Of a stretch of DNA of 45,435 bases, positions 34,968-44,581 are shown one piece after another. The DNA lies in the NCBI RefSeq assembly GCF_009741975.1, contig NZ_WPCF01000006.1, positions 1 to 45,435 of the forward strand, given 5' to 3'. Below the pieces are notes generated by a model. That model was not told where the DNA came from and made no database searches. It saw nothing but the letters and a program-made list of their open reading frames with translations. This DNA comes from Halobacterium sp. CBA1126 (lineage in GTDB: Archaea; Halobacteriota; Halobacteria; Halobacteriales; Halobacteriaceae). A program made the translations under genes and the position numbers. Positions within the stretch are counted from its first letter, which is position 1, and every line of letters starts with the position of its first letter.

Positions 34968-35696
34968 ATGCACTGGATGCGCTTCCGCGACCCGGCAGGG
35001 GCAGTACGGCGCGGCGAGTACGCGGACGGCACCGTCTCGTTCGGCGACCGAACGTACGACGTCGACGACGTCGAGGTGCTCCCGCCCGCGGAGCCGTCGA
35101 AGATCGTCTGCGTCGGCCGGAACTACGCCGCCCACGCCGCCGAGCGCGGCTCGGACGTCCCGGACCGCCCGATGCTCTTCCTGAAGCCGCCGAACACCGT
35201 CGCCAGCGACGGCGACACCGTCACCCTCCCCGGGGACAACTACATCGAGCACGAGGCGGAGTTCGCCGTCGTCGTCGGCGAGCAGTGCCGGAACGTCGAC
35301 GAGGCCGACGCGCTCGACGTCGTCGCGGGGTTCACGTGCGCGGACGACGTCTCGAACCGCACGGACCAGTCCGAGGAGCAGAACTGGGTGCGCGGGAAGG
35401 CCTTCGACGGCGCGTGCCCGCTCGGCCCGGTGCTCGCGACGCCCGACGAGGTCCCCGACGACGCGGCCATCGAGCTGCGCGTGAACGGCGAGACCCGGCA
35501 GTCGGCGTCCATCGAGCAGTTCATCTTCTCCGTGGCCGAGCTCGTCGCCGAAGTCACCGCGTACATGACCCTCGAACCGGGCGACGTCATCATCACGGGC
35601 ACCCCCGAGGGGGTCGACGAACTGGCGGACGGCGACGAGGTCGAGGTCGAAGTCGAGGGGATCGGAACCCTCACCCACGACGTCGAGCGCCGGTAG
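34968..35696 (+). CDS. Fumarylacetoacetate hydrolase family protein
   Basis: A 242-residue FAH-fold enzyme. Motifs in order are KIVCVGRNYAAHAAE, PMLFLKPPNTVA, the metal ligands in YIEHEAEFAVVVG, GFTCADDVSNRTDQ, and EPGDVIITGTPEGVDEL near the end. Members hydrolyse or decarboxylate/hydrate 2-keto acids (acylpyruvate hydrolase, HHDD isomerase type). The closest guess is acylpyruvate hydrolase; the sequence alone does not fix it. Start at ATG 34968 gives a usual short N-terminal strand (MHWMRFRDP). Confidence 0.9.
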   Translation: MHWMRFRDPAGAVRRGEYADGTVSFGDRTYDVDDVEVLPPAEPSKIVCVGRNYAAHAAERGSDVPDRPMLFLKPPNTVASDGDTVTLPGDNYIEHEAEFAVVVGEQCRNVDEADALDVVAGFTCADDVSNRTDQSEEQNWVRGKAFDGACPLGPVLATPDEVPDDAAIELRVNGETRQSASIEQFIFSVAELVAEVTAYMTLEPGDVIITGTPEGVDELADGDEVEVEVEGIGTLTHDVERR

Positions 35697-35718
35697 TCGC
35701 GAAGGGCAACGCTGAAGA

Positions 35719-35732
35719 TTAGGCCGACCTAA
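35719..35732. promoter_or_regulatory. Palindrome TTAGGCCGACCTAA, possible DtxR-type operator
   Basis: TTAGG and CCTAA arms with a CCGA spacer end 11 bases before the ATG at 35744, where they would overlap the promoter/TSS region of a leaderless gene. The arms resemble boxes bound by DtxR/IdeR-family metal regulators (TTAGG..CCTAA), which occur in haloarchaea. This is a resemblance, not proof. Confidence 0.4.
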
Positions 35733-35743
35733 GACGTGGCCGA

Positions 35744-36271
35744 ATGGAGCTGACGCGACGCGACGTGCTCGCCGCGCTCGCCGCCGCCGGCGCCGCCGGG
35801 GCGGCCGGCGCGGGCGCACTCACGCTCTCCGAACGAGGGGACGACGACCCGGTCGGCGACCACGAGGTGGCGACGCTGGTCGCCGTCGCGGACGTCGTCT
35901 ACCCCAGCGCGGTCGACGGCGTGGAATCGTTCGTCGAACAGTACAGCGTCGGCCGCTTCGAGGACCGGCCGGAGTACGCGGCGGGCGTCGCGGACGCCGT
36001 CGCCGCACTCGACGAGTACACCCAGCACTGGGACGACGCGGACTTCGTCGCCCTCGACGCCGACGCCCGCGAGTCGACGCTCTCCGGGATGCAGGTCGAC
36101 ACCGCGACGCCGGCGCCCGACGGCGCCGACCGCGAGCGCGTCCGCTACTACCTCGTGAACGAGCTGCTGTACGCGCTGTTCTCCACGCCGACCGGCGGGA
36201 AGCTCGCGGGCATCGAGAACCCGCAGGGCCACCCCGGCGGGACGGCGAGCTACCAGCGGGGGCCACAGTGA
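35744..36271 (+). CDS. Gluconate 2-dehydrogenase subunit 3-like protein with Tat-type signal
   Basis: A 175-residue protein. The N terminus MELTRRDVLAALAAAGAAGA has the twin Arg and hydrophobic run of a Tat signal, so it should be exported, perhaps carrying its flavoprotein partner along. The mature part (VATLVAVADVVYPSAVDG, YLVNELLYALFSTPTGGKLAGIENPQG) matches the subunit-3 family that accompanies GMC-type dehydrogenases. Its stop overlaps the start of the GMC gene (TGATG), so the two form one unit. A TTAGG/CCTAA palindrome sits just before the start. Confidence 0.85.
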   Translation: MELTRRDVLAALAAAGAAGAAGAGALTLSERGDDDPVGDHEVATLVAVADVVYPSAVDGVESFVEQYSVGRFEDRPEYAAGVADAVAALDEYTQHWDDADFVALDADARESTLSGMQVDTATPAPDGADRERVRYYLVNELLYALFSTPTGGKLAGIENPQGHPGGTASYQRGPQ

Positions 36272-37865
36272 TGCAGGCTGACCGTCGGCCCTCCGAGCGC
36301 GCGGACGTCTGCATCGTGGGCGCGGGGCCCGCGGGCGGTATCGTCGCGGACAAGCTCGCGAGCGCGGGCTACGACGTGGTCGTGCTCGAAGCCGGGCCGC
36401 GCTTCGACGACGACGAGCGCGAGCGGCGCATGGAGCGCTCGATTCGGCCCGCGCACGGCCCGGACTCGGTGTGGAACATGGGCGGCGCCCGCGACGCCTA
36501 CGAGTCCAGCGGCGAGCAGTTCTACCCGCTGAACGCGGCGCGCGTGAAGGGCGTCGGCGGGTCGACGCTCCACTGGCAGGGGATGGTGATGCGCCTCCAC
36601 GAGCAGGACTTCGAACTCGAGTCCGCGACGGGCGTGGGCGCGGACTGGCCCATCGACTACGCGGACCTGCGGCCGTACTACGCCAGCGCGGAGGAAGAGC
36701 TGGGGGTCGCGGGCGCCAGCGACAACCCGTTCGCGCCGCCGCGCGAGCAGCCCCACCCGCTGCCCGCGTTCCCGCCGAGCTACTCGGACTCGCTGTTCGC
36801 CGACGCCTGCGAGGCAGTCGGCGTGACGACTCACTCCGTACCGAACGCGCGGCTCTCCGAATCCCGGAACGACCGGAGCGCCTGCGTCGGGTACGGCACC
36901 TGCCAGCCCGTCTGCCCGTCGGGCGCGAAGTACGACGCGACGATTCACGTCGACCGCGCCGAACAGCAGGGCGCCCGCGTCGTCGACCGCGCGCCCGTCC
37001 AGCGCCTCGAACACGACGACGCCGGCGACCGCGTGACCGCCGCGGTGTACGCGACGCCGGACGGCACGGAACACCGGCAGGCGGCCCGGGAGTTCGTGCT
37101 CGCGGCGGGCGCGTGGAGAACCCACGCCTACTCCTGCTCTCCGAGTCCGAGCAGTACCCGGACGGCCTCGCGAACTCGTCGGGGCTCGTGGGCCGGTACT
37201 TCATGGACCACCTGTTCGCGGGCGCCGGCGGCACCCTCGACCAGCGCACGCGCCAGAACCACATCGGGTTCAACACGACCGAGAGCCACCAGTTCTACGA
37301 CCGGCCGGACGACTCCCGGGGCGCCATCAAACTCGAGTTCTTCAACTACGCGGGCCCGTCGCCCGTGGAGATGGCGCTGACGGGCGACGACTGGGGCGAC
37401 GAGATGCTCGAGCGCATCCGCGACGGCTACGGCACCCACGTCGCGATGGGCGCGCTCGTCGAACAGCCCCCGCGGAAGGAGAACCAGATTCGCCTCCACC
37501 CCGAGCGCACCGACGACCACGGGAACCCGGTGCCGGACGTGGTGTGGTCGCTGTCGGACTACACGCGCCGCACCATCGAGCGCGCGAACGAGATCCAACA
37601 CGAGGTTCTGAACGAGCTCGGTGTCGACATCGGCTGGACGGTCGGCCCGGACGCGACGGGCCCGGCGTTCCACCACATGGGGACGACGCGGATGGGCGAC
37701 GACCCCGACTCGAGCGTCGTGAACGCCCAACTCCGCACCCACGACCTCGGGAACCTCACAATTCCGTCCTCGAGCGTCTTCCCGACCGGCGGCGCGATGA
37801 ACCCCACCCTGACTATCGCGGCGCTCGCGCTGAAGGCCGCCGACCACGTCGCCGAGCGCCTCTAA
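36271..37865 (+). pseudogene. GMC-family oxidoreductase (gluconate/alcohol dehydrogenase-like), frameshifted
   Basis: Two frames together encode a 531-residue FAD enzyme. The first has the dinucleotide-binding motif CIVGAGPAGGIVADKL (from residue 14), VLEAGPRF, and GVGGSTLHWQGMVMR, then the Cys-rich CVGYGTCQPVCPSGAKYD typical of the periplasmic GMC dehydrogenases. Near base 37113 (GGCGCGTGGAGAA) one base is missing: the first frame drifts into nonsense, while adding one G gives LAAGAVENPRLLLLSESEQ and continues to HHMGTTRMGDDPDSS and TGGAMNPTLTIAALALK (active-site His and Asn). Everything else is intact, so this is either a recent loss or a sequence error. It is the large partner of the preceding Tat protein. 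Confidence 0.85.
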
Positions 37866-37948
37866 CAGAAACGAATTTCAGCAAGCTCGCTTACAGAAGT
37901 GTAGTTCAGATTATCCTTATGGTGGTGGCGGCCGCCCCACTACACGTG

Positions 37949-38188
37949 ATGAGACCAGTCACCCATCACGCCCCGGCCGCCGCGCACAGCCTCCGCACCG
38001 CCGTCGCGGCCGCGGCGCTGGTCGTCGCCGTCACGTTCGCCGCGGTCGCCGCGGCAGCCGCCCCCCGCACCGCGGTCACCGTCGCCGCCACCACGGTCGC
38101 CGTCCTCGGCGTCCAGCGCGGCGTCGCCGCCTACCGCAGCATTCGCTGGGCCCCGCCGGCGCGTCGCCCGAACGAAGCCGCCGGCTGA
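37949..38188 (+). CDS. Small membrane protein of unknown function
   Basis: A 79-residue protein with an N-terminal MRPVTHHAPAAAHSLRTA and two Ala/Val-rich membrane helices (about 18-38 and 42-58), ending with a basic tail RSIRWAPPARRPNEAAG. A TTATCCTTATGG string 26-38 nt upstream could be the promoter, which supports the ATG at 37949. No family recognised; the very simple composition leaves some doubt that it is a gene. Confidence 0.5.
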   Translation: MRPVTHHAPAAAHSLRTAVAAAALVVAVTFAAVAAAAAPRTAVTVAATTVAVLGVQRGVAAYRSIRWAPPARRPNEAAG

Positions 38189-38287
38189 CCCTGCAGCAGT
38201 CACTTCCGAGCGTTCGCCGCGTCGAACCCACTACCGCAGACCGAGGCCACGTACTGCCCCGGCAGAGTTACTCGCTCCACAGCCCGG

Positions 38288-39463
38288 TCAGTAGGTCTGT
38301 GGCGGTTGCTCGAGGATCTCGAAGATTTCCCGGGCACGATACTCCTTGTTGCGGCCGTGCCGGGGGACCTCCTCGAGGACGCCGTCGTCGACGAGTTCGT
38401 TGATCGCCCGCGAGGCAGTCGGCTGCTCCACGTCAAACAGCCGCTGGACGGTCTTGCTCGTGACGTAGGGCCGCTCGAAGAGCGTCACCGCGAGCCGATT
38501 CTTCGTGTACGACTTTCCGCCGTACTCCGCCTCGTAGTCGCGACGCAAGTCCGCGAGCGCGAGCGTTCGCTCCACCGATTCGCGGGCCTGCCGTGCGATG
38601 CCCTCCACGAAGAAGGAGAGCCACGGTTCCCACGCGCCGTGGAACCGGACGCTCTCCATCCGTTCGACGTACGCGGCCTTGTTGCGGTTGAAGTACTCGC
38701 TGAGGTAGAGATTGGGCCGTTCGAGGAGGTCGGCGTCGTACAACTGGAGCGTGACGAGGAGCCGGCCCAGCCGACCGTTCCCGTCGCCGTACGGGTGGAT
38801 CGTTTCGAACTGGTAGTGGAACAGCGCGACGTCCACGAGCGGATGGTAGCTGCCCCCAGTCCGATAGTACGTGAACAGCCCGTCCATCAGGTCCTCGACG
38901 GCGCCCGGCACCGGCGGGAGGAAGTCGCCGAGGTAGTTCGGCTTCGACTTGTACGCGCCGACGGTGTCGGTGTCGACGCGGTCGTCTGGAACGCCAGTGA
39001 GCAGGGTCTCGTGGAGGTCGTGGAGCAACTCGACGGTCAACGCCTCGCCGTGGTCGAGTGCGTCGATGCCGTCCTCGACTGCAGTCTCGTAGTTGCGGAC
39101 CTCGCGGGTGTCTTTGGTCTCGGCGACTGCAGTCGTCTCGTTCGGTTCGTCCCGGCCCTCGTCGAAGGTGCGGGTTTCGAGGCTGTACAGCGCGTCGTAG
39201 TCGACGTCGGCGCCCTCGATTTCCGCGGATTCCATAGCTTCCTTGCGGAGCAGGGAGGTGTAGAGGACGGGCGGGAAGTCGAGCTCGCGGCTGACGCCGC
39301 TGAGTTTGCCGAGCCAGAACGTCGCGTCCGCGAGCGTCTCGTAGAACTCGTCGTCGAGCGCGAGGCCGCCGGATGGCGGGAGCGGCTCCGGCTTGTAGTA
39401 CGACTCGCGGCCGTACGCGACGAGGTTGCCGGGCGCATCAGCATCCAGCTCGGACTGCTGCAT
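38288..39463 (-). CDS. Fic domain protein with C-terminal winged helix
   Basis: A 391-residue Fic protein. The catalytic motif HPYGDGNGRLGR starts at H223 and matches HPFx(D/E)GNGRxxR, so AMP transfer (AMPylation) to a hydroxyl on a target is expected. A class II inhibitory motif SxxxEG (S79 to G84, SAEIEG) precedes the Fic core, so the enzyme is probably self-inhibited. A C-terminal winged helix (KTVQRLFDVEQPTASRAIN, then LVDDGVLEEV) suggests DNA binding. The start is uncertain: ATG 39463, or GTG 39487 (eight residues longer), which sits 21-28 nt from a TTTATTAC box. Confidence 0.9.
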   Translation of the reverse strand: MQQSELDADAPGNLVAYGRESYYKPEPLPPSGGLALDDEFYETLADATFWLGKLSGVSRELDFPPVLYTSLLRKEAMESAEIEGADVDYDALYSLETRTFDEGRDEPNETTAVAETKDTREVRNYETAVEDGIDALDHGEALTVELLHDLHETLLTGVPDDRVDTDTVGAYKSKPNYLGDFLPPVPGAVEDLMDGLFTYYRTGGSYHPLVDVALFHYQFETIHPYGDGNGRLGRLLVTLQLYDADLLERPNLYLSEYFNRNKAAYVERMESVRFHGAWEPWLSFFVEGIARQARESVERTLALADLRRDYEAEYGGKSYTKNRLAVTLFERPYVTSKTVQRLFDVEQPTASRAINELVDDGVLEEVPRHGRNKEYRAREIFEILEQPPQTY

Positions 39464-39668
39464 CGATACCGATGGGTTAGAGCGCACGGTGTATGAATCT
39501 AAGGGTAATAAACGAATGAGAAGGTGGAGAACCCGATAGTGGATTCATTTTAAGGTGCAAAATGTATCGTTCCGGGCCGCGACAGGTAGGTCGTATCCGA
39601 ACGGGCCGACCACAGGTGCACAGCCCCCTCGGAACGACCGGGAACGCGAGAACCGTCGACGAGACCCA

Positions 39669-41000
39669 CTACTCGTCGCGGAGGCGCCCGGGCCGCCACT
39701 CGCCGTCGAAGTCCTCGTGGGTGAACGGCAGGGCGTCCTCGCCGCTGTACGACGCGACGAGCTGACCGTCGCCCTCCAGATAGTACTTGTACGTCGTCAG
39801 GCCCTCGAGGCCGACTGGCCCGCGCGCGTGAATCTTCCCCGTGGAGATGCCGACCTCGGCGCCGAGGCCGTAGCGGTAGCCGTCCGCGAACCGCGTGGAG
39901 GCGTTGTGGAAGACGCTCGCGGCGTCGATGCCGCGCATGAACACCGACGCGGCGTCCTCGTCCTCCGTGAGGATGGACTCGGTGTGCTTCGACCCGTGGG
40001 CGTTCACGTGGTCGACGGCGTCGTAGACGTCCGCGACGACCTTGATGGCGAGTTCGAGGTCGCCGTACTCCGTGTCCCAGTCGTCCTCGGTCGCGGGGGC
40101 GACGTCCACGATGTCGCGGGTGGCCTCGTCGCCGCGCAGTTCCACGCCGGCGTCCTCGTAGCGGGCGACGATGCCCGGGAGGAACTCGTCGGCGACGGCC
40201 TCGCTGACGAGCAGCGTCTCCACGGCGTTACACACCGCGGGGTACTGGACCTTCGCGTCGAACGCGACGTCTTCGGCCATCTCGAGGTCGGCGGCCTCGT
40301 CGACGTAGACGTGGCAGACGCCCTCCGTGTGGCCGAGCACGGGAATCTGAGTGGTGTCCTGGATGTAGCTGACGAACTCGGAGGACCCGCGCGGCATCAC
40401 GAGGTCGACCTTGTCGTCCATCTCCAGCAGCCGGTCGACGTCCTCGCGGGCCTCGATTAGCTGCGCCCACCCGGTCGGCAGGTCCTCGGTCGCGTCCCGG
40501 ATGATGTCGTAGAGGACGCGGTTGGACTCGCTGGCCTCGCTGCCGCCCTTCAGGATGACCGCGTTCCCGGACTTCAGCGCGAGCGCGGCGATCTGGACGA
40601 GCGCGTCCGGCCGCGACTCGAAGACGGTCGCGACCACGCCGATGGGGACCGCGACCTTGTACAGCTCGAGGTCGTCGTCCAGTTCGCGGGCCGCGAGCGT
40701 CTCCCCGAGCGGGTCGTCCTGCCCGGCGACGGACTCGACCATCTCCGCGATGTTCTCCAGTTTCGCCTCGTCGAGCTCGAGGCGGTCGACGAGCGCCTGC
40801 GTGTACTCGCCGCGCTCGAGCATCTCTTCGGCGGCTTCGACGTCCTCCTCGTTCGCAGCGAGAATCTCGTCCTCGTGGGCGCGAATCGCGTCCGCCATCG
40901 ACTGGAGCGCGGCGTCCCGCGCGTCCTCGTCGACGTTCGCGAGGTCGAGCGCCGCGCGCTGGGCCTCGGTCACCTGCGCGTCGGTGTCGTGCTCACTCAT
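39669..41000 (-). CDS. proA: Gamma-glutamyl phosphate reductase ProA
   Basis: A 443-residue aldehyde dehydrogenase-fold enzyme that reduces gamma-glutamyl phosphate to glutamate semialdehyde with NADPH. Visible are [44 protein letters not shown], the catalytic Cys in [27 protein letters not shown] and [20 protein letters not shown]. Length is as usual. The start at 41000 overlaps the end of proB by eight bases, so the genes are translated in tandem. Last gene of the proline operon. Confidence 0.95.
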   Translation of the reverse strand: MSEHDTDAQVTEAQRAALDLANVDEDARDAALQSMADAIRAHEDEILAANEEDVEAAEEMLERGEYTQALVDRLELDEAKLENIAEMVESVAGQDDPLGETLAARELDDDLELYKVAVPIGVVATVFESRPDALVQIAALALKSGNAVILKGGSEASESNRVLYDIIRDATEDLPTGWAQLIEAREDVDRLLEMDDKVDLVMPRGSSEFVSYIQDTTQIPVLGHTEGVCHVYVDEAADLEMAEDVAFDAKVQYPAVCNAVETLLVSEAVADEFLPGIVARYEDAGVELRGDEATRDIVDVAPATEDDWDTEYGDLELAIKVVADVYDAVDHVNAHGSKHTESILTEDEDAASVFMRGIDAASVFHNASTRFADGYRYGLGAEVGISTGKIHARGPVGLEGLTTYKYYLEGDGQLVASYSGEDALPFTHEDFDGEWRPGRLRDE

Positions 41001-41841
41001 CGCTGTCACCGTTCACGGGCACGAATAGCGTCCCGACGGGCTTGGCAGTAGCGATTTTCTCCAGGACGTCCGGCTCCGCGGAGCCCGCGATGACGGCGGG
41101 GATGCCGTGTTCGGCCGCGGCGCGCGCCCGCTCGACCTTCGTGCGGATGCCGCCGAACTGCTCGGCGGTGGTGTCGTTGACCAGCTCCTGGACCGCGCTG
41201 TAGTTCTCGGCGACGGACTCGATGCGGCGGGCGGCGTCGTCGCGTTTCGGGTTCGCGGTGAAGACGCCGCCGACGTCGGTCAGCGTCACGAGGAGGTCGA
41301 CGTCGACGCCGATGGCGACCGACGACGACAGCATGTCGTTGTCGCCGATGCGGATCTCCTCGGTGGCGACCGCGTCGTTCTCGTTGATGATGGGGACGAT
41401 GCCCCACTCCAGCAGCGTCTCGATGGTGTTGCGGGTGTTCGTGAACCGCTCGGGGTTCGAGAGGTCGTGCTCGGTGAGCAGCAGTTGGGCGATCTTCTGG
41501 TCGTAGCGGTCGAAGCTCTCCGTGTAGTGGCGCATCAGGTGGCTCTGGCCCACCGTCGCCAGCGCTTGGCTCTCCTCGACGGTTTCGACGTCCTCGTCCA
41601 CGCGGCCGGTGCCGGCGCCGACCGCGCCGGAGGAGACGAGCAGGACGTCCTTCCCGCGCTCGCGGAGGTCCATGATGTCGTCGACGAGCTTGTCGAGCTT
41701 GTCGCGGTCCAGCCGGGACTCGTCGTCGGTCAGCGAGTTCGTCCCCGCCTTCACGACGACGCGCTCGGCGTCCGCGGCCTGCCGGCGCGCCGCCTCGACG
41801 GCTTCGGTGTCCTCCGCGTGTGCCTGCACCTGCTCACTCAT
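40993..41841 (-). CDS. proB: Glutamate 5-kinase ProB
   Basis: A 282-residue amino acid kinase that phosphorylates the gamma-carboxyl of glutamate, the first step to proline. Motifs are [66 protein letters not shown] and [10 protein letters not shown]. It has no C-terminal PUA domain, which many bacterial enzymes carry; the short form is common in archaea. Overlaps proC and proA by eight bases each, so the three genes are a tightly coupled operon in the order proC-proB-proA. Confidence 0.95.
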   Translation of the reverse strand: MSEQVQAHAEDTEAVEAARRQAADAERVVVKAGTNSLTDDESRLDRDKLDKLVDDIMDLRERGKDVLLVSSGAVGAGTGRVDEDVETVEESQALATVGQSHLMRHYTESFDRYDQKIAQLLLTEHDLSNPERFTNTRNTIETLLEWGIVPIINENDAVATEEIRIGDNDMLSSSVAIGVDVDLLVTLTDVGGVFTANPKRDDAARRIESVAENYSAVQELVNDTTAEQFGGIRTKVERARAAAEHGIPAVIAGSAEPDVLEKIATAKPVGTLFVPVNGDSDE

Positions 41842-42610
41842 CCTCGAACTCCTCCGCGAGCTCCCGGGAGCGCCGCTCGGCCGCCGCGACGGCCGCGCGC
41901 ACCGCCTCGTCGGCGTCGCTGTCCCACAGCACGTCCATCCCCTCGATGGTCGTCCCCTTCGGCGAGCAGACCGCCTCGATGAGCTCGTCGACGCTGCGGT
42001 CGTCCTGCAGCACCGTCTCCGCGGCGCCCTTGAACGTCTGCGCGGCGAGGGTCTCCGCCTGCTCGGCGTCGAGGCCGGCCTCGACGCCCGCGTCCTTGAC
42101 CGCCTCGATGAGGTAGAACGCGAACGCGGGGCCGCTGCCGTTGACCGCGGTCGCGACGTCCATCTGGGACTCGTCGACGACGACGTACTCGCCGAGGTCG
42201 TCGAGGAGGGCGCGCACCTCGTCGGTGATGCCCTCGCGGGTCGCGGCCGCGGCCATGTCCCGCGTCTCCGCGGCGAGGTTCGGCATGATGCGGACGACCT
42301 GTGCGTCGGTCTGCGCGGCGACGAAGTCCCGGGGGACGCCCGCCGCGAGCGTGATCAGGGTCTGGTCGGCGCGCAGGTCGAGGTCGTCGAGGACCGCCGC
42401 GGCGACGCTGGGCTTGACCGCGAGCACGACGACGTCCGCGTCGCGGGCCGCCGCGCTGTCCGTCGTCGTCTCGTCGGCGGCGTCTTCGACGCGCTCGAGG
42501 GCGTCGGGGTCGAGGTCGATCGCCGTCACTTCGTAGCTGCCGGCCTTCGCGAGCCCACGGACGAACGCCCCGCCCATGTTCCCGCAGCCGATGACGCTGA
42601 CGTGTTTCAT
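41834..42610 (-). CDS. proC: Pyrroline-5-carboxylate reductase ProC
   Basis: A 258-residue Rossmann-fold reductase making proline from pyrroline-5-carboxylate. The NAD(P)-binding start is [18 protein letters not shown]; further motifs are [41 protein letters not shown], the dimer-forming [20 protein letters not shown] and [15 protein letters not shown]. Start at 42610 (MKHVSVIG) is clear; the frame continues upstream but only as non-coding. First gene of the operon, divergent from the DoxX-like gene with 99 nt between. Confidence 0.95.
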   Translation of the reverse strand: MKHVSVIGCGNMGGAFVRGLAKAGSYEVTAIDLDPDALERVEDAADETTTDSAAARDADVVVLAVKPSVAAAVLDDLDLRADQTLITLAAGVPRDFVAAQTDAQVVRIMPNLAAETRDMAAAATREGITDEVRALLDDLGEYVVVDESQMDVATAVNGSGPAFAFYLIEAVKDAGVEAGLDAEQAETLAAQTFKGAAETVLQDDRSVDELIEAVCSPKGTTIEGMDVLWDSDADEAVRAAVAAAERRSRELAEEFEDE

Positions 42611-42709
42611 ACCCCTACAGAGGGGGTTGGGGGTCATACCGTCTACGCTTCCGACGCGCCCGCCGACCCGCAAGTACGCTTTTGTCGCTGCCGAAGAAAC
42701 GATACCCCG

Positions 42710-43090
42710 ATGACAGACGAAGACCGCACGCGCTCCACGCTCGGCCGCGTCGCCCTCGGCCTCGGGCTCGCCCTGCAGGCCAGCGAGGACTTCCGCGACA
42801 TGGAGGACACCGTCGAGTACGCCAAATCCGCGGGCGTCCCGATGCCCGACGTGGCCGCGCCGTTCGCGTCGGGGATGATGGTCGTCGCCGGCCTCGGCAT
42901 CGCGCTCTGGCGCCTCCCGAAGCTCGCGACCGGCGCCGCAGCGACGTTCCTCACGGTGGTCACGGCGACGATGCACGACTTCTGGAACGCCGACGAGGAC
43001 GACGCCAGCGGCGAGCGCCTCGCGTTCTTCGGGAACGTCGCGATGCTCGGCGGCGTGCTCGTCTTCCTGCGGGACGCCTACCGGTCGTAG
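42710..43090 (+). CDS. DoxX-like membrane protein
   Basis: A 126-residue protein with four hydrophobic segments (about 11-24, 45-65, 72-90 and 104-121). The short helices, EDFRDMEDTVEYAKSAGVPMP in the first loop and VTATMHDFWN in the third segment fit the DoxX/SURF4-like group of small four-helix proteins, linked in various organisms to thiosulfate oxidation or oxidative stress. Its function here is not determinable. Start at ATG 42710. Convergent to the BASS transporter gene, whose stop directly adjoins this gene's end. Confidence 0.75.
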   Translation: MTDEDRTRSTLGRVALGLGLALQASEDFRDMEDTVEYAKSAGVPMPDVAAPFASGMMVVAGLGIALWRLPKLATGAAATFLTVVTATMHDFWNADEDDASGERLAFFGNVAMLGGVLVFLRDAYRS

Positions 43091-44053
43091 CTACCCCGCC
43101 TCGGGGAGCAGCCACGCCGGCACGACCCGGGTGAGCGCGACCATGCCCGCGAGTTCGACGAGCGTCTGCGCTACGACGACGGCGGGCGCGAGCTCGTAGC
43201 CGGCCGGGAGCGCGAGCGCCAGCGGCAACACGACCAGCGAGTTCCGCGTCACCGCCGTGAACACGAGCGCGCGCCCCTCGCCAACGTCGACTTCTAGGAA
43301 GCCGACCGCGACGCGCGCGAGCAGCGGCATTACGACGAGGAACGCGACGTAGACGGGGACGACGGCGGCCACGCGGTCGATGGAGTCCCAGACGCGCGGG
43401 AGCTGCGAGCCGACGACGACGAACAGCGTCGCAGCCATCGCCGGCACGGGGAGCCACCCCATCGCGGCCTGCCAGCGGCGACCCGCCGCGGACCGTTCTG
43501 CCCACGCCTCGGTGAGCCACGCGAGCGTCAGCGGCGCCGCAATCAGGAACGCGAACGCCTCGACGAACGGGCGCGCGTCCACGACCCGCGCGACCTCCGG
43601 GCCGACGAACAGCCAGAGGAACCCCGGGAGCAAGAGCAGTTGCACGAGCATCAGCGCGGGCGTCGTCGCGGTCAGTTGCTCCGCGTCGCCGCCCGCGATC
43701 GCAGTAAAGGGGACGACGTAGTCGATACACGGTGTCAGCAGCACCATGAGCGCGCCGACGAGGACGGCCGGCGAGTCCGGGAGCGCGTGCGCGAGCACCC
43801 AGACGACGACCGGGACGACGAGGAAGTTCAGCGCGAGCGCGGCCGCGACGAAGCGCACGTTCGCGAACGCACGCCGCAACCGCACGAACGGAATCTCGAG
43901 GAAGGTCACGTAGAGGAGGACGGCCAGCACGGGGTCGACGACGCGTTCGAGGCTGCTGGCGGCGGCCGGCCGGCTCGCGGCGACGGCGCCGGCGAGCGCC
44001 ACCGCGGCGGCGTAGACGGCGACCTGCCGGCGCTGCAGCCACTCCGCGTCCAT
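43091..44053 (-). CDS. Bile acid:sodium symporter (BASS)/arsenic-resistance-type transporter
   Basis: A 320-residue protein with about ten membrane helices in two five-helix halves. MLLTPCIDYVVPFTAIAGGD in the first half and FTAVTRNSLVVLPLALALP in the second (a TRN/SN crossing-region motif) are typical of the BASS superfamily. The single Cys in TPCIDY recalls haloarchaeal proteins annotated as arsenic resistance, but the ACR3 key motifs are not all evident. The solute is therefore uncertain: arsenite, an organic anion or pantothenate-like substrates are possible. There is no ars regulator or reductase beside it. Confidence 0.8.
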   Translation of the reverse strand: MDAEWLQRRQVAVYAAAVALAGAVAASRPAAASSLERVVDPVLAVLLYVTFLEIPFVRLRRAFANVRFVAAALALNFLVVPVVVWVLAHALPDSPAVLVGALMVLLTPCIDYVVPFTAIAGGDAEQLTATTPALMLVQLLLLPGFLWLFVGPEVARVVDARPFVEAFAFLIAAPLTLAWLTEAWAERSAAGRRWQAAMGWLPVPAMAATLFVVVGSQLPRVWDSIDRVAAVVPVYVAFLVVMPLLARVAVGFLEVDVGEGRALVFTAVTRNSLVVLPLALALPAGYELAPAVVVAQTLVELAGMVALTRVVPAWLLPEAG

Positions 44054-44098
44054 GCACCGGGATTCTCGCGGCCGCGGGAAAAGGGGCGCGCTCGGCGC

Positions 44099-44518
44099 TT
44101 AGAACTGGAGGTGGGAGGTCGAACTCGGGGCCTCGTCGCCGCCGTCGTCCTGCTTCAGGCCGTCGTGGAGGTACTGCACGTCGTCGTCCGTGAGGTACAC
44201 TTGGCCGTCCTCGACGGTGATGTCGACGTCGACGAGCGTCGTGTCCGCGGCCTCGCCGTTGTCGCAGTAGCCGCTGCACGTGTCGAACATCGACCCGTGC
44301 TTCGGGCAGACGACCTCGCCGTTCCGCACGACGGCGCCGACGCCCTCGCGGTAGAGCCGCTGGGCCTCGTGCGTGCAGCGGTTCACCCACGCCTCGACGC
44401 CGTCCTCGCAGGGGAGCAACACCACCTCCTCGTCGCCGCCGTGCTCGTCCCGCACCGTGAACACGTAGCCGTCCGCCTCGTGGACGTCCGCGACGCTCGT
44501 CACGCGATAGCGACCCAT
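44099..44518 (-). CDS. Rieske [2Fe-2S] ferredoxin-like protein
   Basis: A 139-residue soluble protein with a Rieske centre: C48-T-H50 (NRCTHEAQR) and C71-P-K-H74 (VCPKHGSMFD), which would hold a 2Fe-2S cluster with two Cys and two His. Two more Cys (CSGYC at 81-85) may form a disulfide or be structural, as in the high-potential type. No signal peptide, so a cytoplasmic electron carrier or dioxygenase ferredoxin. The start at 44518 (MGRYRVTSVADV) is chosen; an ATG at 44554 would add a poor sequence. It is followed by the BASS gene on the same strand, 45 nt downstream. Confidence 0.88.
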   Translation of the reverse strand: MGRYRVTSVADVHEADGYVFTVRDEHGGDEEVVLLPCEDGVEAWVNRCTHEAQRLYREGVGAVVRNGEVVCPKHGSMFDTCSGYCDNGEAADTTLVDVDITVEDGQVYLTDDDVQYLHDGLKQDDGGDEAPSSTSHLQF

Positions 44519-44581
44519 ACCGCGAACGGCGGCCGGGACCACGATAGTTCTCACGGATGCGGCGGGCGATAGGAGAAGAAT

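Noticed and set aside
38306-39496. Long open frame (396 codons) on the plus strand opposite the Fic gene
   Set aside because: It is antisense to a protein with a complete Fic motif; GC-rich haloarchaeal genes routinely keep antisense frames open. Its translation shows no domain.
43091-44518. Arsenic resistance operon (BASS transporter plus Rieske protein as arsenite oxidase subunit)
   Set aside because: The Rieske protein is a short soluble ferredoxin type without Tat signal, and no molybdopterin subunit, ArsC or ArsR is nearby.
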